Assembly (NCBI GenBank): GCA_029980465.1
Contig: JARYIJ010000001.1
Coordinates: 2,293,501 to 2,357,500, forward strand
DNA from: Pseudolabrys sp.
GTDB taxonomy: Bacteria; Pseudomonadota; Alphaproteobacteria; Rhizobiales; Xanthobacteraceae
Reading direction: 5' to 3'
DNA length: 64,000 bases
This document shows, in pieces, positions 1 through 9,135 of this stretch. A program made the translations under genes and the position numbers. Position 1 is the stretch's first letter. Every line of letters begins with the position of its first letter. Below the pieces are notes generated by a model, which had not been told where the DNA came from, made no database searches, and saw nothing but the letters and a program-made list of their open reading frames with translations.

Positions 1-1704
1 CATCCCGAATATGGCCATACCGCCGGCGTCGAGACGACGACCGGGCCGCTCGGCCAGGGTTGCGGCAACAGCGTTGGCATGGCGCTCGCCGGCCGCTGGC
101 TGGCACGCCATTTCAACAGGCCGGACTTTCCGCTGTTCGACTTCGATGTCTACACGGTCTGCAGCGATGGCGACATGATGGAAGGCGTCGCCAGCGAGGC
201 GGCGTCATTCGCCGGGCATCTCAAACTCGGCAACCTGTGCTGGATCTACGACAGCAACCACATCAGCATCGAAGGCAGCACCGAAATCACCTTCAGCGAC
301 GAAGTCGCCGCGCGCTTCAAGGCCTATGGCTGGAAGGTGCATCACCTGAAGGACGCCAACGACACGGCAGGCCTTAAGATCATGCTGAAACGGTTTCGCA
401 AGACGACGGATGCGCCGACCCTGATCGTCGTCAACAGCCATATCGGCTTTGGCGCGCCGCATAAACAGGATACCGGCGCGGCGCACGGCGAGCCGCTCGG
501 CGCCGAGGAAGCGAGGCTGGCGAAGAAAAGCTACGGCTGGCCCGAAGACGCGCAATTCCTGGTGCCGGACGGCGTGCAGGCTCATTTCGCCGAAGGCTTC
601 GGCGCGCGCGGACGCAAATGCGGCAAGGCCTGGAAGACCCTGTTCGCGGCCTATCGCGATCGATTCCCTGATCTTGCCGAGGAGCTCGACGCGATGCAGA
701 AGCGTGAGCTGCCCGGCGGCTGGGAAGCGGACATCCCGGCGTTCCCGGCAGACGCCAAAGGCCTCGCCACCCGCGAGTCCGGCGGAAAGGTCCTCAACAC
801 GATCGCTCCACATTATCCGTGGCTGGTTGGCGGCGCTGCCGATCTCGCGCCCTCGACGAAGACTCATATGAAGGGAGCCGGCGATCTCGACGCCGGTCGG
901 TTCGACGGCTGCAACATGCATTTCGGCGTGCGCGAGCACGCCATGGGCGCGGTCCTCAATGGCATGGCGCTGACGGGCCTGCGCGCCTTCGGTTCGACCT
1001 TCCTGATTTTCTCCGACTACATGAAGCCGCCGATCCGCCTTGCCGCGCTGATGAAACTGCCGGTCATCTACGTCTTCACGCATGACTCGATCGGCCTCGG
1101 CGAAGATGGGCCGACGCATCAGCCCGTCGAACAGTTGCTGGCGCTGCGCTCCGTGCCGGGTCTCATCACGCTGCGGCCGGCCGACGCCAATGAAGTGGCC
1201 GAAGCCTATCGCGTCGTTGCCAGGCTCCGGCATCATCCAGCCGCGCTGGTGCTGAGCCGTCAGCCGTTGCCGACGCTGGACCGCGGTCGTTATGCGGCGG
1301 CATCGGGCCTCGCCCGCGGCGCTTACGTGCTCGCCGATGCCGATCGTCCGCGGGTGATCCTGATCTGCACGGGCAGCGAGGTGCACTTGTGCGTCGAGGC
1401 CTATGAGAGGCTGAAGGGCGAGGGCATCGCCTGCCGCGTCGTCAGCATGCCATCATGGGAGCTGTTCGAGGCGCAGGATATGGCCTACCGCGAGACCGTG
1501 CTGCCGCCGTCGACCGCCGCCAGGGTATCGGTTGAAATGGGCTCCACAATTGGCTGGGATCGCTATATCGGTCCTCGCGGCACCGCGATCGGGATGCACC
1601 GCTTCGGCGCTTCGGCGCCGCTCAAGGACTTGCTGCCGCGGTTCGGATTTACCGTCGAGGCCGTGCTGGCGGCGGCGCGGAAACAGATGGAGGACTCCAG
1701 ATGA
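1..1704 (+). CDS. tkt: Transketolase, 5' end cut by window edge
   Basis: Thiamine-diphosphate enzyme moving two-carbon units between sugar phosphates in the non-oxidative pentose phosphate pathway. The frame is open from base 1 and gives 567 residues; the family is about 660-690 long, so about 100 N-terminal residues lie outside. Visible are the TTTGPLGQG motif at the left edge, the ThDP/metal GDG motif (CSDGDMMEG, near residue 54), the pyrimidine-domain glutamate in VREHAMG, and HDSIGLGEDGPTHQPVE typical of transketolase. Its TGA overlaps the ATG of tal-pgi (ATGA), so it belongs to the pentose phosphate operon that follows. Function is firm; a dihydroxyacetone-synthase-type role is unlikely given this context. 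Confidence 0.96.
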   Translation, partial: HPEYGHTAGVETTTGPLGQGCGNSVGMALAGRWLARHFNRPDFPLFDFDVYTVCSDGDMMEGVASEAASFAGHLKLGNLCWIYDSNHISIEGSTEITFSDEVAARFKAYGWKVHHLKDANDTAGLKIMLKRFRKTTDAPTLIVVNSHIGFGAPHKQDTGAAHGEPLGAEEARLAKKSYGWPEDAQFLVPDGVQAHFAEGFGARGRKCGKAWKTLFAAYRDRFPDLAEELDAMQKRELPGGWEADIPAFPADAKGLATRESGGKVLNTIAPHYPWLVGGAADLAPSTKTHMKGAGDLDAGRFDGCNMHFGVREHAMGAVLNGMALTGLRAFGSTFLIFSDYMKPPIRLAALMKLPVIYVFTHDSIGLGEDGPTHQPVEQLLALRSVPGLITLRPADANEVAEAYRVVARLRHHPAALVLSRQPLPTLDRGRYAAASGLARGAYVLADADRPRVILICTGSEVHLCVEAYERLKGEGIACRVVSMPSWELFEAQDMAYRETVLPPSTAARVSVEMGSTIGWDRYIGPRGTAIGMHRFGASAPLKDLLPRFGFTVEAVLAAARKQMEDSR

Positions 1705-4577
1705 CACCGCCCGTGAAGACTCAGGCGCAGGCCACGACGGACCGGACCGCGAAAAATCCGCTCGCCGCGCTGCACGATCATGGTCAGGTGCCCTGGCTCG
1801 ACTTCCTGTCGCGGCGTTTCATCGCCGACGGCAGTCTGAAAACGCTGGTCGAGCGCGACGGCGTGACGGGCGTGACCTCCAATCCGTCGATCTTCGAGAA
1901 GGCCATCGGCGGCAGCGGCGATTACGACGACGCGCTGAAGACGACGCTGGCCAAGGGCGATCGCGACGTGATGTCGCTCTACGAGTCGCTCGCCATCGAG
2001 GATATCCGCAACGCAGCCGACGTTTTGCTGCCGGTCTACAGGAAGACGAACGGCGCCGACGGCTTCGTCAGTCTCGAAGTGTCGCCTTATCTCGCCATGG
2101 ATACCGGCGCGACGATCGCCGAAGCCAGGCGTTTGTGGGCCGAAGCGAAGCGCGACAACCTGATGATCAAGGTGCCGGCCACGAAGGCCGGCCTGCCGGC
2201 GATCCGCGCGCTGACCGGCGAGGGCATCAACGTCAACATCACGCTTCTGTTTTCGCAGGACGTCTACGAACAGGTCGTCGAGGCCTACCTCGGCGGCCTG
2301 GAGGACCTTCTCGCCAAGGGCGGCGATCCGAAGAAGATCGCGAGCGTCGCCAGTTTCTTCGTCAGCCGCATCGACGTCGCCGTCGACAAGCAGCTCGATG
2401 AAAAGATCGAGGCCGGCGACAAGAGTCTCGCCTCGCTGCGCGGCAAGGTCGCCATCGCCAACGCCAAGCTCGCCTACCAGCGCTACAAGCGCCTGTTCAG
2501 CGGCGCGCGGTGGGACAAGCTGAAGGCCAAGGGCGCGAGGACGCAGCGCCTGCTCTGGGCCAGCACCGGCACAAAGAACAAGGAGTACAGCGACGTTCTT
2601 TACGTCGACGGAATGATCGCCGACGACACCGTCAATACGATGCCGCCGGCGACGATGGATGCTTTCCGCGATCACGGCAAGGTCGCCGACAGTCTCGACA
2701 GGAATATCGACGAGGCAAAGGCGACGATGGCTCGTCTCGCCGGAGCCGGCATTTCCATCGACAAGGTGACGGACAACCTGGTCGAAGAGGGCGTGCAGCT
2801 GTTCGCTGATGCTTTCGACAAGCTGCTCGGCGCGGTGGCGCACAAGCGTAACGCGATTCTGGGTAAGGCGATCGACGCGCAGCGGCTGACGTTGCCGGCC
2901 GGTCTCGACAAGGCCGTGAAGACGACGCTCGACGACTGGCGCCGCCACGGCATGGTGCGCGCATTATGGGCGGGCGATGCCGGAGTGTGGACCGGCGCTG
3001 ATGAAGCGAAATGGCTCGGCTGGCTTACCATCGTCGAGGAGGAAGCCAGGCGGCTAAGGGATCTGAAGGCAATCGGCGACGACGTGCGCAAGCAGGGCTT
3101 CACGCATGCGGTGCTGCTCGGCATGGGCGGCTCGAGCCTCGGCCCGGAAGTGTTATCGGAGACCTTTGGCGTCCAAAAGGGATATCCGCATCTGCACGTG
3201 CTCGACTCGACCGATCCGGCGCAGGTGCGCGCGCTGGAAGCGAAGATCGATCCGGCCCGGACGCTGTTTATCGTGTCGAGCAAGTCCGGCAGCACGCTCG
3301 AGCCGAATATCTTGAAGGCCTATTTCTTCGAGCGGACCAAAGCGGCGGTCGGCGGCAAGGCCGGGTCGCATTTCATCGCCGTCACCGACCCGGGCTCCAG
3401 CCTCGAGAAAGAAGCGCGGCGCGACGGTGTCCGCCATATCGTGCATGGCACGCCGAGCATCGGCGGCCGCTATTCGATTCTCTCGGCGTTCGGCATGGTT
3501 CCTGCGGCGGTGATGGGCCTCGACCTCGACCGCATCGTCGAAACCACAACACGGATGGTGCATAGCTGCGGCGCGCATGTGCCGCCGGCCGACAATCCGG
3601 GTGTGTCGCTCGGCGTGGCGATGGGCGAAGCGGCGAAGGCGGGTCACGACAAGCTCACCATCGTGGCGTCGCCGGGCATCGCGGACTTTGGCGCGTGGCT
3701 GGAGCAACTGGTGGCTGAATCGACCGGAAAACACGGCAAGGGCATCGTGCCGGTCGATCTCGAGCCGCTGGGCGATCCGGTGAAATATGGCCGCGACCGC
3801 TTGTTCGTCTATCTGCGTCTCGCCACGAAGCCTGACGCCGCGCAAGACAAGGCGATGGACGCGCTCGAAGCGGCCGGCCATCCGGTCGTGCGCGTCGACG
3901 TCGCCGATGCGTACGCCATTTTTCAGGAATTCTTCCGTTTCGAAATGGCCACTGCGGCGGCGGGCGCGATCATCGGCATCAATCCGTTCGATCAGCCCGA
4001 CGTCGAAGCCAGCAAGGTGCAGACGCGCGAACTGACCTCGGCCTACGAAAAGGACGGCAAGCTTCCCGAAGAGCGGCCCTTCTTCGAAGGCGGCGGCATC
4101 GCTCTCTATGCCGACAAGAGCGACGCCGACGCGCTCGGCAAGCACTCCTCGCTTGCGGCCTATCTGGCCGCCCATCTCAAGCGTGCCAGGGCCGGCGATT
4201 ATGTTGCGCTGCTCGCCTACGTCGAGCGCAACGGCGTGCATATCGGCGCGCTGCAGGAGATTCGCACGATGATCCGCGACAGCAGAAAGCTTGCCACCTG
4301 CGTCGGTTTCGGTCCGCGCTTCCTGCATTCGACTGGCCAGGCCTACAAGGGCGGTCCCGACACCGGCGTGTTCCTGCAGATCACCTGCCATCCGGCAACG
4401 GATGTCGCCATCCCGGGCCACAGGTACAGCTTCGGCGTGGTCGAGGCGGCGCAGGCGCGCGGCGACCTCGAAGTGCTGGCGCAGCGCAAGCGGCGCGTGC
4501 TGCGCATTCACATCGGGTCGCACGTCGCGGCTGGATTGACTACGCTGAAGGGTGCGATCCGCGAGGCGCTGGCCTAG
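1701..4577 (+). CDS. tal-pgi: Bifunctional transaldolase / glucose-6-phosphate isomerase fusion
   Basis: 958-residue two-enzyme fusion. Residues about 20-375 are transaldolase: LHDHGQVPWLDFLSR near the start, TSNPSIFEKAI, and MIKVPATKAG carrying the probable Schiff-base lysine (Lys157). Residues about 400-950 are glucose-6-phosphate isomerase: GMGGSSLGPEV and SSKSGSTLEPN are the sugar-phosphate-binding loops. The pair links sedoheptulose-7-P/glyceraldehyde-3-P exchange directly to fructose-6-P/glucose-6-P interconversion. The start overlaps the tkt stop and has GGAGG just upstream. Such fusions are known in Hyphomicrobiales and some other bacteria. No frameshift or missing motif is seen. Confidence 0.96.
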   Translation: MTPPVKTQAQATTDRTAKNPLAALHDHGQVPWLDFLSRRFIADGSLKTLVERDGVTGVTSNPSIFEKAIGGSGDYDDALKTTLAKGDRDVMSLYESLAIEDIRNAADVLLPVYRKTNGADGFVSLEVSPYLAMDTGATIAEARRLWAEAKRDNLMIKVPATKAGLPAIRALTGEGINVNITLLFSQDVYEQVVEAYLGGLEDLLAKGGDPKKIASVASFFVSRIDVAVDKQLDEKIEAGDKSLASLRGKVAIANAKLAYQRYKRLFSGARWDKLKAKGARTQRLLWASTGTKNKEYSDVLYVDGMIADDTVNTMPPATMDAFRDHGKVADSLDRNIDEAKATMARLAGAGISIDKVTDNLVEEGVQLFADAFDKLLGAVAHKRNAILGKAIDAQRLTLPAGLDKAVKTTLDDWRRHGMVRALWAGDAGVWTGADEAKWLGWLTIVEEEARRLRDLKAIGDDVRKQGFTHAVLLGMGGSSLGPEVLSETFGVQKGYPHLHVLDSTDPAQVRALEAKIDPARTLFIVSSKSGSTLEPNILKAYFFERTKAAVGGKAGSHFIAVTDPGSSLEKEARRDGVRHIVHGTPSIGGRYSILSAFGMVPAAVMGLDLDRIVETTTRMVHSCGAHVPPADNPGVSLGVAMGEAAKAGHDKLTIVASPGIADFGAWLEQLVAESTGKHGKGIVPVDLEPLGDPVKYGRDRLFVYLRLATKPDAAQDKAMDALEAAGHPVVRVDVADAYAIFQEFFRFEMATAAAGAIIGINPFDQPDVEASKVQTRELTSAYEKDGKLPEERPFFEGGGIALYADKSDADALGKHSSLAAYLAAHLKRARAGDYVALLAYVERNGVHIGALQEIRTMIRDSRKLATCVGFGPRFLHSTGQAYKGGPDTGVFLQITCHPATDVAIPGHRYSFGVVEAAQARGDLEVLAQRKRRVLRIHIGSHVAAGLTTLKGAIREALA

Positions 4578-4649
4578 TGTCGTGGGTCAGAAATTCGCTT
4601 CATTGCTCCTGCGAGTCCTTTAAGCGAAGTTTTGAACCAAAACGACACC
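4577..4649. repeat. Imperfect inverted repeat, first of two MITE-like hairpins
   Basis: Left arm 4577-4600 (begins GTGTCGTGGGTC, ends ATTCGCTT) pairs imperfectly with right arm 4622-4649 (begins AAGCGAAGTTTTG, ends AACGACAC). It starts directly at the tal-pgi stop codon and contains no gene. The terminal GTGTC/GACAC is shared with the next hairpin, so the two are probably related elements. Confidence 0.6.
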
Positions 4650-4663
4650 AGAATTACGATTTG

Positions 4664-4738
4664 CTAGTGTCCTGCGAATCCGAAGTTCGCTTTCGAAGAT
4701 GCTGCAAAGTGTGGCGAGCTTCGGATTCGGGACACTAG
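4664..4738. repeat. Near-perfect inverted repeat, second MITE-like hairpin
   Basis: Left arm 4664-4690 starts CTAGTGTCCTGCGAATCC; right arm 4714-4738 is its reverse complement except for one substitution and a two-base gap. The 23-base loop is non-coding. It lies 18 bases before the gnd start codon and keeps the gnd ribosome site (AAGGAG) free. Arms ending in CTAG and this size fit a non-autonomous transposon-derived or REP-like palindrome. No transposase is nearby. Confidence 0.75.
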
Positions 4739-4756
4739 TCTGGAAGGAGACGACGA

Positions 4757-5743
4757 ATGCAGTTGGGCATGATCGGCCTGGGGCGAATGGGCGGCAATAT
4801 CGTCCGGCGCCTGATGACAAAGGGCCACGACTGCATCGTCTTCGATCGGGACAGGAAAGCGACCGAAGGCCTTGCCAAAGAAGGCGCAACCGCCGGCAAG
4901 GACCTCGCCGACCTCGTGGCCAAGCTTGAAAAGCCGCGCGCGGTGTGGGTGATGCTGCCGGCCGGCGCGGTCACCGAGCAGGCCGTCGACCAGCTCGCCG
5001 GTCTGCTCGACAAAGGCGACGTCATCATCGACGGCGGCAACTCGTTCTACAAGGACGATGTGCGCCGCGCCAAGGCGCTGCGCGCCAAAGGTATCCACTA
5101 CGTCGATTGCGGCACCAGCGGCGGCGTCTGGGGCAAGGATCGCGGCTATTGCCTGATGATCGGCGGCGACAAGGAGGTTGTCGACCGTCTCGACCCGATT
5201 TTCGACGCGCTGGCGCCGGGGCGGGGCGATCTCGCGCCGACCTCCGGCCGCAAAGGCCGCGATCCGCGCGTCGAGCGGGGCTACGTGCATTGCGGGCCGA
5301 ACGGCGCCGGCCGCTTCGTCAAGATGGTGCACAACGGCATCGAATACGGGCTGATGCAGGCCTATGCCGAAGGCTTCAACATCTTGCGCCGGGCGTCGGC
5401 CGAGACCCTGCCGCAGGATCAGCGCTTCGATTTCGACATCGCCGATATCGCCGAGGTCTGGCGGCGCGGCAGCGTGATCGGCTCGTGGCTGCTCGACCTG
5501 ACCGCGATCGCGCTGGCGCGCGACCCGGCGCTGAAGGAGTTCACCGGCACCGTCGAGGATTCCGGCGAGGGCCGCTGGACGGTGATGACGGCGATCGAGG
5601 AAGCAGTGCCGGCCGACGTGCTCTCGGCGGCGCTCTATGCGCGCTTCCGCTCGCGCGATCGCAACAGCTTCGCCGACAAGCTGCTGTCGGCGATGCGCAA
5701 CGAATTCGGCGGCCATGTCGAGATGAAGTCGGCGGCCGAATGA
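4757..5743 (+). CDS. gnd: 6-phosphogluconate dehydrogenase (decarboxylating), short form
   Basis: Oxidises 6-phosphogluconate to ribulose-5-phosphate and CO2. The 328-residue protein is the short, single-helical-domain type (also called YqeC/GndA-like), not the roughly 470-residue E. coli type. Nucleotide-binding GLGRMGGN sits at residues 6-13; the substrate loops are [20 protein letters not shown] and [16 protein letters not shown] lies 8-10 bases before the ATG. It follows the two hairpins and is separated by one base from zwf. The short family often prefers NAD, but cofactor choice cannot be read with certainty here. Confidence 0.93.
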   Translation: MQLGMIGLGRMGGNIVRRLMTKGHDCIVFDRDRKATEGLAKEGATAGKDLADLVAKLEKPRAVWVMLPAGAVTEQAVDQLAGLLDKGDVIIDGGNSFYKDDVRRAKALRAKGIHYVDCGTSGGVWGKDRGYCLMIGGDKEVVDRLDPIFDALAPGRGDLAPTSGRKGRDPRVERGYVHCGPNGAGRFVKMVHNGIEYGLMQAYAEGFNILRRASAETLPQDQRFDFDIADIAEVWRRGSVIGSWLLDLTAIALARDPALKEFTGTVEDSGEGRWTVMTAIEEAVPADVLSAALYARFRSRDRNSFADKLLSAMRNEFGGHVEMKSAAE

Positions 5744-5744
5744 C

Positions 5745-7250
5745 ATGAACGACAGAGCGAAGGCCGCGCCGTCGTGCGTTTTTGTCATCTTCGGAGCCGC
5801 CGGAGACCTGACGCGGCGCCTGCTGATGCCGGCGATCTACAACCTGAGCCGGGCCGGACTTTTGGCGGAGGATTTCAAGATCGTCGGAGTCGCGCGCGGC
5901 GAGAAGAGCGACGAGGAGTTTCGCGCCGAGCTCGACGGGAGCATACGCGACTTCGCTGAGGGTTCGGACAGTGACGGCCCCTGGACGTGGCTGCGCAGCC
6001 GCGTGAACTACCTCAAGGGCGATCTCACGGACACCGCGACGTATCGGGCGCTTGGCGAAAGACTTGAGAAGGCGGGCCGGGAGAACGCTCTCTTTTACCT
6101 CGCGACGCCGCCGTCGGTGTTCGCGCCGGTCATCGAGCATCTCGGCCGCGCCAAGCTTCTCGACGAAAGCGGGGGCGGCTGGCGGCGCGTCATTATCGAG
6201 AAGCCGTTCGGCACTGATCTTGAATCGGCCAAGGCGCTGAATCGCAAGATCCTCTCGGTCATGTCCGAGCGGCAGATTTTCCGCATCGACCACTACCTCG
6301 GCAAGGAGACGGTGCAGAACATCATGGTGCTGCGGTTCGGCAACGGCATTTTCGAGCCGATGTGGAATCGCAACCATATCGACCACGTGCAGATCACGGT
6401 GGCCGAGACGGTCGGTGTCGAAGGCCGCGGCAAGTTCTACGACGCCACCGGCGCGTTGCGCGACATGATCCCCAATCATCTGTTCCAGCTGCTCGAATTG
6501 ACGGCGATGGAGCCGCCGACCTGCTTCGATGCCGAGGCGGTGCGCACCGAGAAGGCCAAGGTGCTGCAGGCGGTGCATCCGTTCGGACACAACGACGCCG
6601 AGCGGAGCGTCGTGCGCGGCCAGTACACGGCGGGCACCGTTAACGGCAAGGCGATGAAGGCCTACCGGCAATCGCCGGACGTCGCCCCCGACTCCCGGAC
6701 CGAAACCTACGTTGCGCTCAAGCTGATGATGGACAACTGGCGGTGGGCCGGCGTGCCGTTCTACCTGCGCACCGGCAAGGCGCTGGAAACGCGGCACAGC
6801 GAGATCGTCATTCGCTTCAAGCAGGCGCCGTTCGCACTGTTCCGCGATACCCCGGTCGACAGCCTGACGCCGAACGATCTGGTGTTGCACCTGCAGCCGG
6901 AAGAGGGCGTGACGGTGTCGTTCGGCGTCAAGAAGCCAGGCCCGAAGGTCGCCATGAGAGGCGTCGAGATGCGCTTCGATTACAAGGATTATTTCAAGGT
7001 CATGCCGAGCACGGGCTATGAGACGCTGATCTACGACTGCATGACCGGCGACACCACTTTGTTCAAGCGCGCCGAGGAGATCGAAGCGGGCTGGCGCATC
7101 GTCCAGCCGATGCTCGATCTGTGGGCGGGCGGGGCGATGGACGCGCCGGCGCCGTATCGGGCGGGCTCGCAGGGGCCGAAGGAGGCCGACGAGCTGCTCG
7201 CCCGCGACGGGCGGCAATGGCGCGCGCTGGTCGGGCCGGACCGGCCATGA
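5745..7250 (+). CDS. zwf: Glucose-6-phosphate 1-dehydrogenase
   Basis: First step of the oxidative pentose phosphate and Entner-Doudoroff routes, forming 6-phosphogluconolactone. Length 501 is normal. FGAAGDLTRRLLMPA near residue 14 is the coenzyme fold (family GxxGDLxxRK). RIDHYLGKETVQN near residue 180 is the family signature holding the active-site His-Tyr-Leu-Gly-Lys. The ATG lies one base after the gnd stop, so translation is probably coupled. pgl follows after 25 bases. Confidence 0.97.
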   Translation: MNDRAKAAPSCVFVIFGAAGDLTRRLLMPAIYNLSRAGLLAEDFKIVGVARGEKSDEEFRAELDGSIRDFAEGSDSDGPWTWLRSRVNYLKGDLTDTATYRALGERLEKAGRENALFYLATPPSVFAPVIEHLGRAKLLDESGGGWRRVIIEKPFGTDLESAKALNRKILSVMSERQIFRIDHYLGKETVQNIMVLRFGNGIFEPMWNRNHIDHVQITVAETVGVEGRGKFYDATGALRDMIPNHLFQLLELTAMEPPTCFDAEAVRTEKAKVLQAVHPFGHNDAERSVVRGQYTAGTVNGKAMKAYRQSPDVAPDSRTETYVALKLMMDNWRWAGVPFYLRTGKALETRHSEIVIRFKQAPFALFRDTPVDSLTPNDLVLHLQPEEGVTVSFGVKKPGPKVAMRGVEMRFDYKDYFKVMPSTGYETLIYDCMTGDTTLFKRAEEIEAGWRIVQPMLDLWAGGAMDAPAPYRAGSQGPKEADELLARDGRQWRALVGPDRP

Positions 7251-7275
7251 CGCGTCCCGGAAAGGCCACGGCCTC

Positions 7276-7980
7276 ATGAGCGGGGATCTGCACGTGTTCG
7301 ACGATGCCGAGGCGCTGGCCGTCGGCGCCGCGCGGTGGCTGCGCGACAAGGCGCAGGCGGCGACAGGCCGGTTCGCCATTTGCTGCTCCGGTGGCGCGAC
7401 GCCGCAACGGCTGTACCGGTTGCTGGCGCAGCAGGACATGCCGTGGGACCGCGTGCACTGGTTCTGGGGCGACGAACGCTTCGTGCCGCACGACCATCCG
7501 GACAGCAATTACGGCATGACGCGCAAGGCGCTGTTCGATCACGCACGCGTGCCGCCCCGGAACATTCATCCGGTCCCGTTCGACGGGTTGACGCCCGAGC
7601 AGTCCGCGCGCGCCTACGAGCGGACGCTGCGCGACTACTACGGCGCGCCGGAGCTCGACCCCGCGCGGCCATTGTTCGGCGTGATGCTGCTCGGCATCGG
7701 CGACGACGGCCACACCGCGTCGCTCTTTCCGGGCCAGCCGGCGCTCGACGAAAGACGACGCTGGGCCGTCGCCGTGGCCGGTGCAAGGAGCGAGGACCGC
7801 GTCACGCTGACCTATCCGGCGCTCGACAGCGCGCTCGACGCCGTCTTCCTCGCCGCCGGCGGCGAGAAACGCGCGGCCGTCGCCCGAGCGCGTGCCGGCG
7901 ACCGCGCTCTGCCGGCGGCGCGCGTGACGCCGGCCGGCGCCCTCCACTGGTTCATCGATCGCCTGGCGGTTGCCGCATGA
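7276..7980 (+). CDS. pgl: 6-phosphogluconolactonase
   Basis: Hydrolyses 6-phosphogluconolactone to 6-phosphogluconate, completing the zwf/gnd pair. The 234-residue protein has the NagB/lactonase fold motifs CCSGGATPQRLYRLL and FWGDERFVP, followed by the IGDDGHTASLFPG loop that holds a catalytic-region histidine. An earlier ATG at 7248 runs into a stop after ten codons, so 7276 is taken as the start. The stop overlaps the next start (ATGA). Confidence 0.95.
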   Translation: MSGDLHVFDDAEALAVGAARWLRDKAQAATGRFAICCSGGATPQRLYRLLAQQDMPWDRVHWFWGDERFVPHDHPDSNYGMTRKALFDHARVPPRNIHPVPFDGLTPEQSARAYERTLRDYYGAPELDPARPLFGVMLLGIGDDGHTASLFPGQPALDERRRWAVAVAGARSEDRVTLTYPALDSALDAVFLAAGGEKRAAVARARAGDRALPAARVTPAGALHWFIDRLAVAA

Positions 7981-8675
7981 AAAAGCCCGGCCGCAGATCG
8001 GAACGCCGCATCCTCACCATCGACGTCGGTGGTACGCACGTGAAATTCGAGGTGAGCGGCAATGCCGAGCGCCGCGAGTTCGAATCGAGTCCCGATCTGT
8101 CCGCGAAGACGATGGCCGCCAAGGTCCTGGAGCTGACGAAGGACTGGAGTTACGACGTGGTTTCGATCGGCTATCCGGGCGTCGTGGTCCGCAATCGTAT
8201 CGTCGCCGAGCCGCGCAATCTCGGCCGCGGCTGGCGCGGCTTCGATTTCGGCGCGGCGTTCCGCTGTCCGGTCAAGGTGATCAACGACGCGGCGATGCAG
8301 GCGGTCGGCAGCTATCAGGGCGGCCGCATGCTGTTTCTCGGCCTTGGCACCGGGCTCGGCACGGCGATGATCATCGACGGCGTGATCGAGTCGATGGAAC
8401 TGGCGCATCTGCCCTATCGCAAGCACAAGACCTACGAGGAGTATCTCGGCGTCGCCGGGTTCAAGCGCCTCGGCAAGAAGCGGTGGCGCAAGCATGTGCG
8501 CAACGTCATCAAGATGTTTTCCGCGGCGCTGCAGCCCGATTACGTCATGATCGGCGGCGGCAACGCCGAGCATCTCGGCCGCATGCCCGGAAACGTCCGC
8601 CTCGGCGATAACGACAACGCGTTTGCCGGCGGCTATCGTCTTTGGCAGAGCGGCAGCGGCATCGATTACCAGTGA
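7977..8675 (+). CDS. ROK-family kinase, polyphosphate-glucokinase-like
   Basis: Sugar kinase that probably feeds glucose-6-phosphate into this operon. The 232-residue product carries the ROK phosphate-binding motif TIDVGGTHVKFEV near residue 12 and LGLGTGLGTAMI near residue 122. Its short length and lack of the ROK zinc-binding cysteine cluster fit the polyphosphate/ATP glucokinase (PpgK) branch rather than NagK or Mlc. The frame is open well upstream, but that stretch overlaps pgl; the ATG coupled to the pgl stop is the sensible start. Phosphate donor is inferred only from family. Confidence 0.82.
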   Translation: MKKPGRRSERRILTIDVGGTHVKFEVSGNAERREFESSPDLSAKTMAAKVLELTKDWSYDVVSIGYPGVVVRNRIVAEPRNLGRGWRGFDFGAAFRCPVKVINDAAMQAVGSYQGGRMLFLGLGTGLGTAMIIDGVIESMELAHLPYRKHKTYEEYLGVAGFKRLGKKRWRKHVRNVIKMFSAALQPDYVMIGGGNAEHLGRMPGNVRLGDNDNAFAGGYRLWQSGSGIDYQ

Positions 8676-8761
8676 AGACGGACAAGCGGCCCCGCTATCG
8701 GGTAAGATCGCGCCCGCAAGCCGGCGCTGTGCTGTCCGGCTTGAAAGTCGCGAGGAACGCC

Positions 8762-9082
8762 GTGCGGATCGTCTCAGCCTGTTTGTTGTGCCTCGCCTTG
8801 GCGGCAAGCGCCGCGGCCGAAGACGGCCAGAATCCGGTCGAGCGGGGCCGCGCCATCGCGCAGGAATTCTGCTCGTCGTGTCATGCGATCGGCAAGGCGG
8901 ACGAGAGCCCGCGTCAGGGCGCGCCGCCGTTCCGCACTCTGAGCAAAACGATCGATCTGGATGAACTGCCGTCGCGGTTGCAGCGAGGATTGACCTCAGG
9001 CCACCCGGCGATGCCGTCCTTCAAGTTCAGCGGCCGCGACGCCCGCGCCATGCGCGACTATCTGCGCACCGTTCAGGACTAG
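8762..9082 (+). CDS. Small secreted c-type cytochrome
   Basis: A 106-residue monohaem cytochrome c. A signal peptide (residues 1-19, ending AASAAA) is followed by the haem site FCSSCH and a distal methionine candidate in GHPAMPSF. GTG at 8762 has GAGGA six bases upstream and gives a clean signal peptide; the frame also allows TTG at 8741, which would add Lys/Arg residues to the n-region. It acts in the periplasm as an electron carrier; the partner is unknown. It follows the sugar-phosphate operon by 86 bases and may simply be a separate unit. Confidence 0.85.
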   Translation: MRIVSACLLCLALAASAAAEDGQNPVERGRAIAQEFCSSCHAIGKADESPRQGAPPFRTLSKTIDLDELPSRLQRGLTSGHPAMPSFKFSGRDARAMRDYLRTVQD

Positions 9083-9135
9083 CGGTTGCCGGAGCATCGC
9101 GCTTCGCCCGTCTCCATGGTTCGCCCCGAAACGGG

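Noticed and set aside
205..1386. Long antisense frame of 393 residues inside tkt
   Set aside because: It lies fully opposite a firm transketolase gene; GC-rich codons leave the reverse frames open. No family motif is seen.
7335..7976. N-terminal extension of the ROK kinase
   Set aside because: Overlaps pgl out of frame and is Arg-rich; the ATG coupled to the pgl stop starts directly before the kinase motif.
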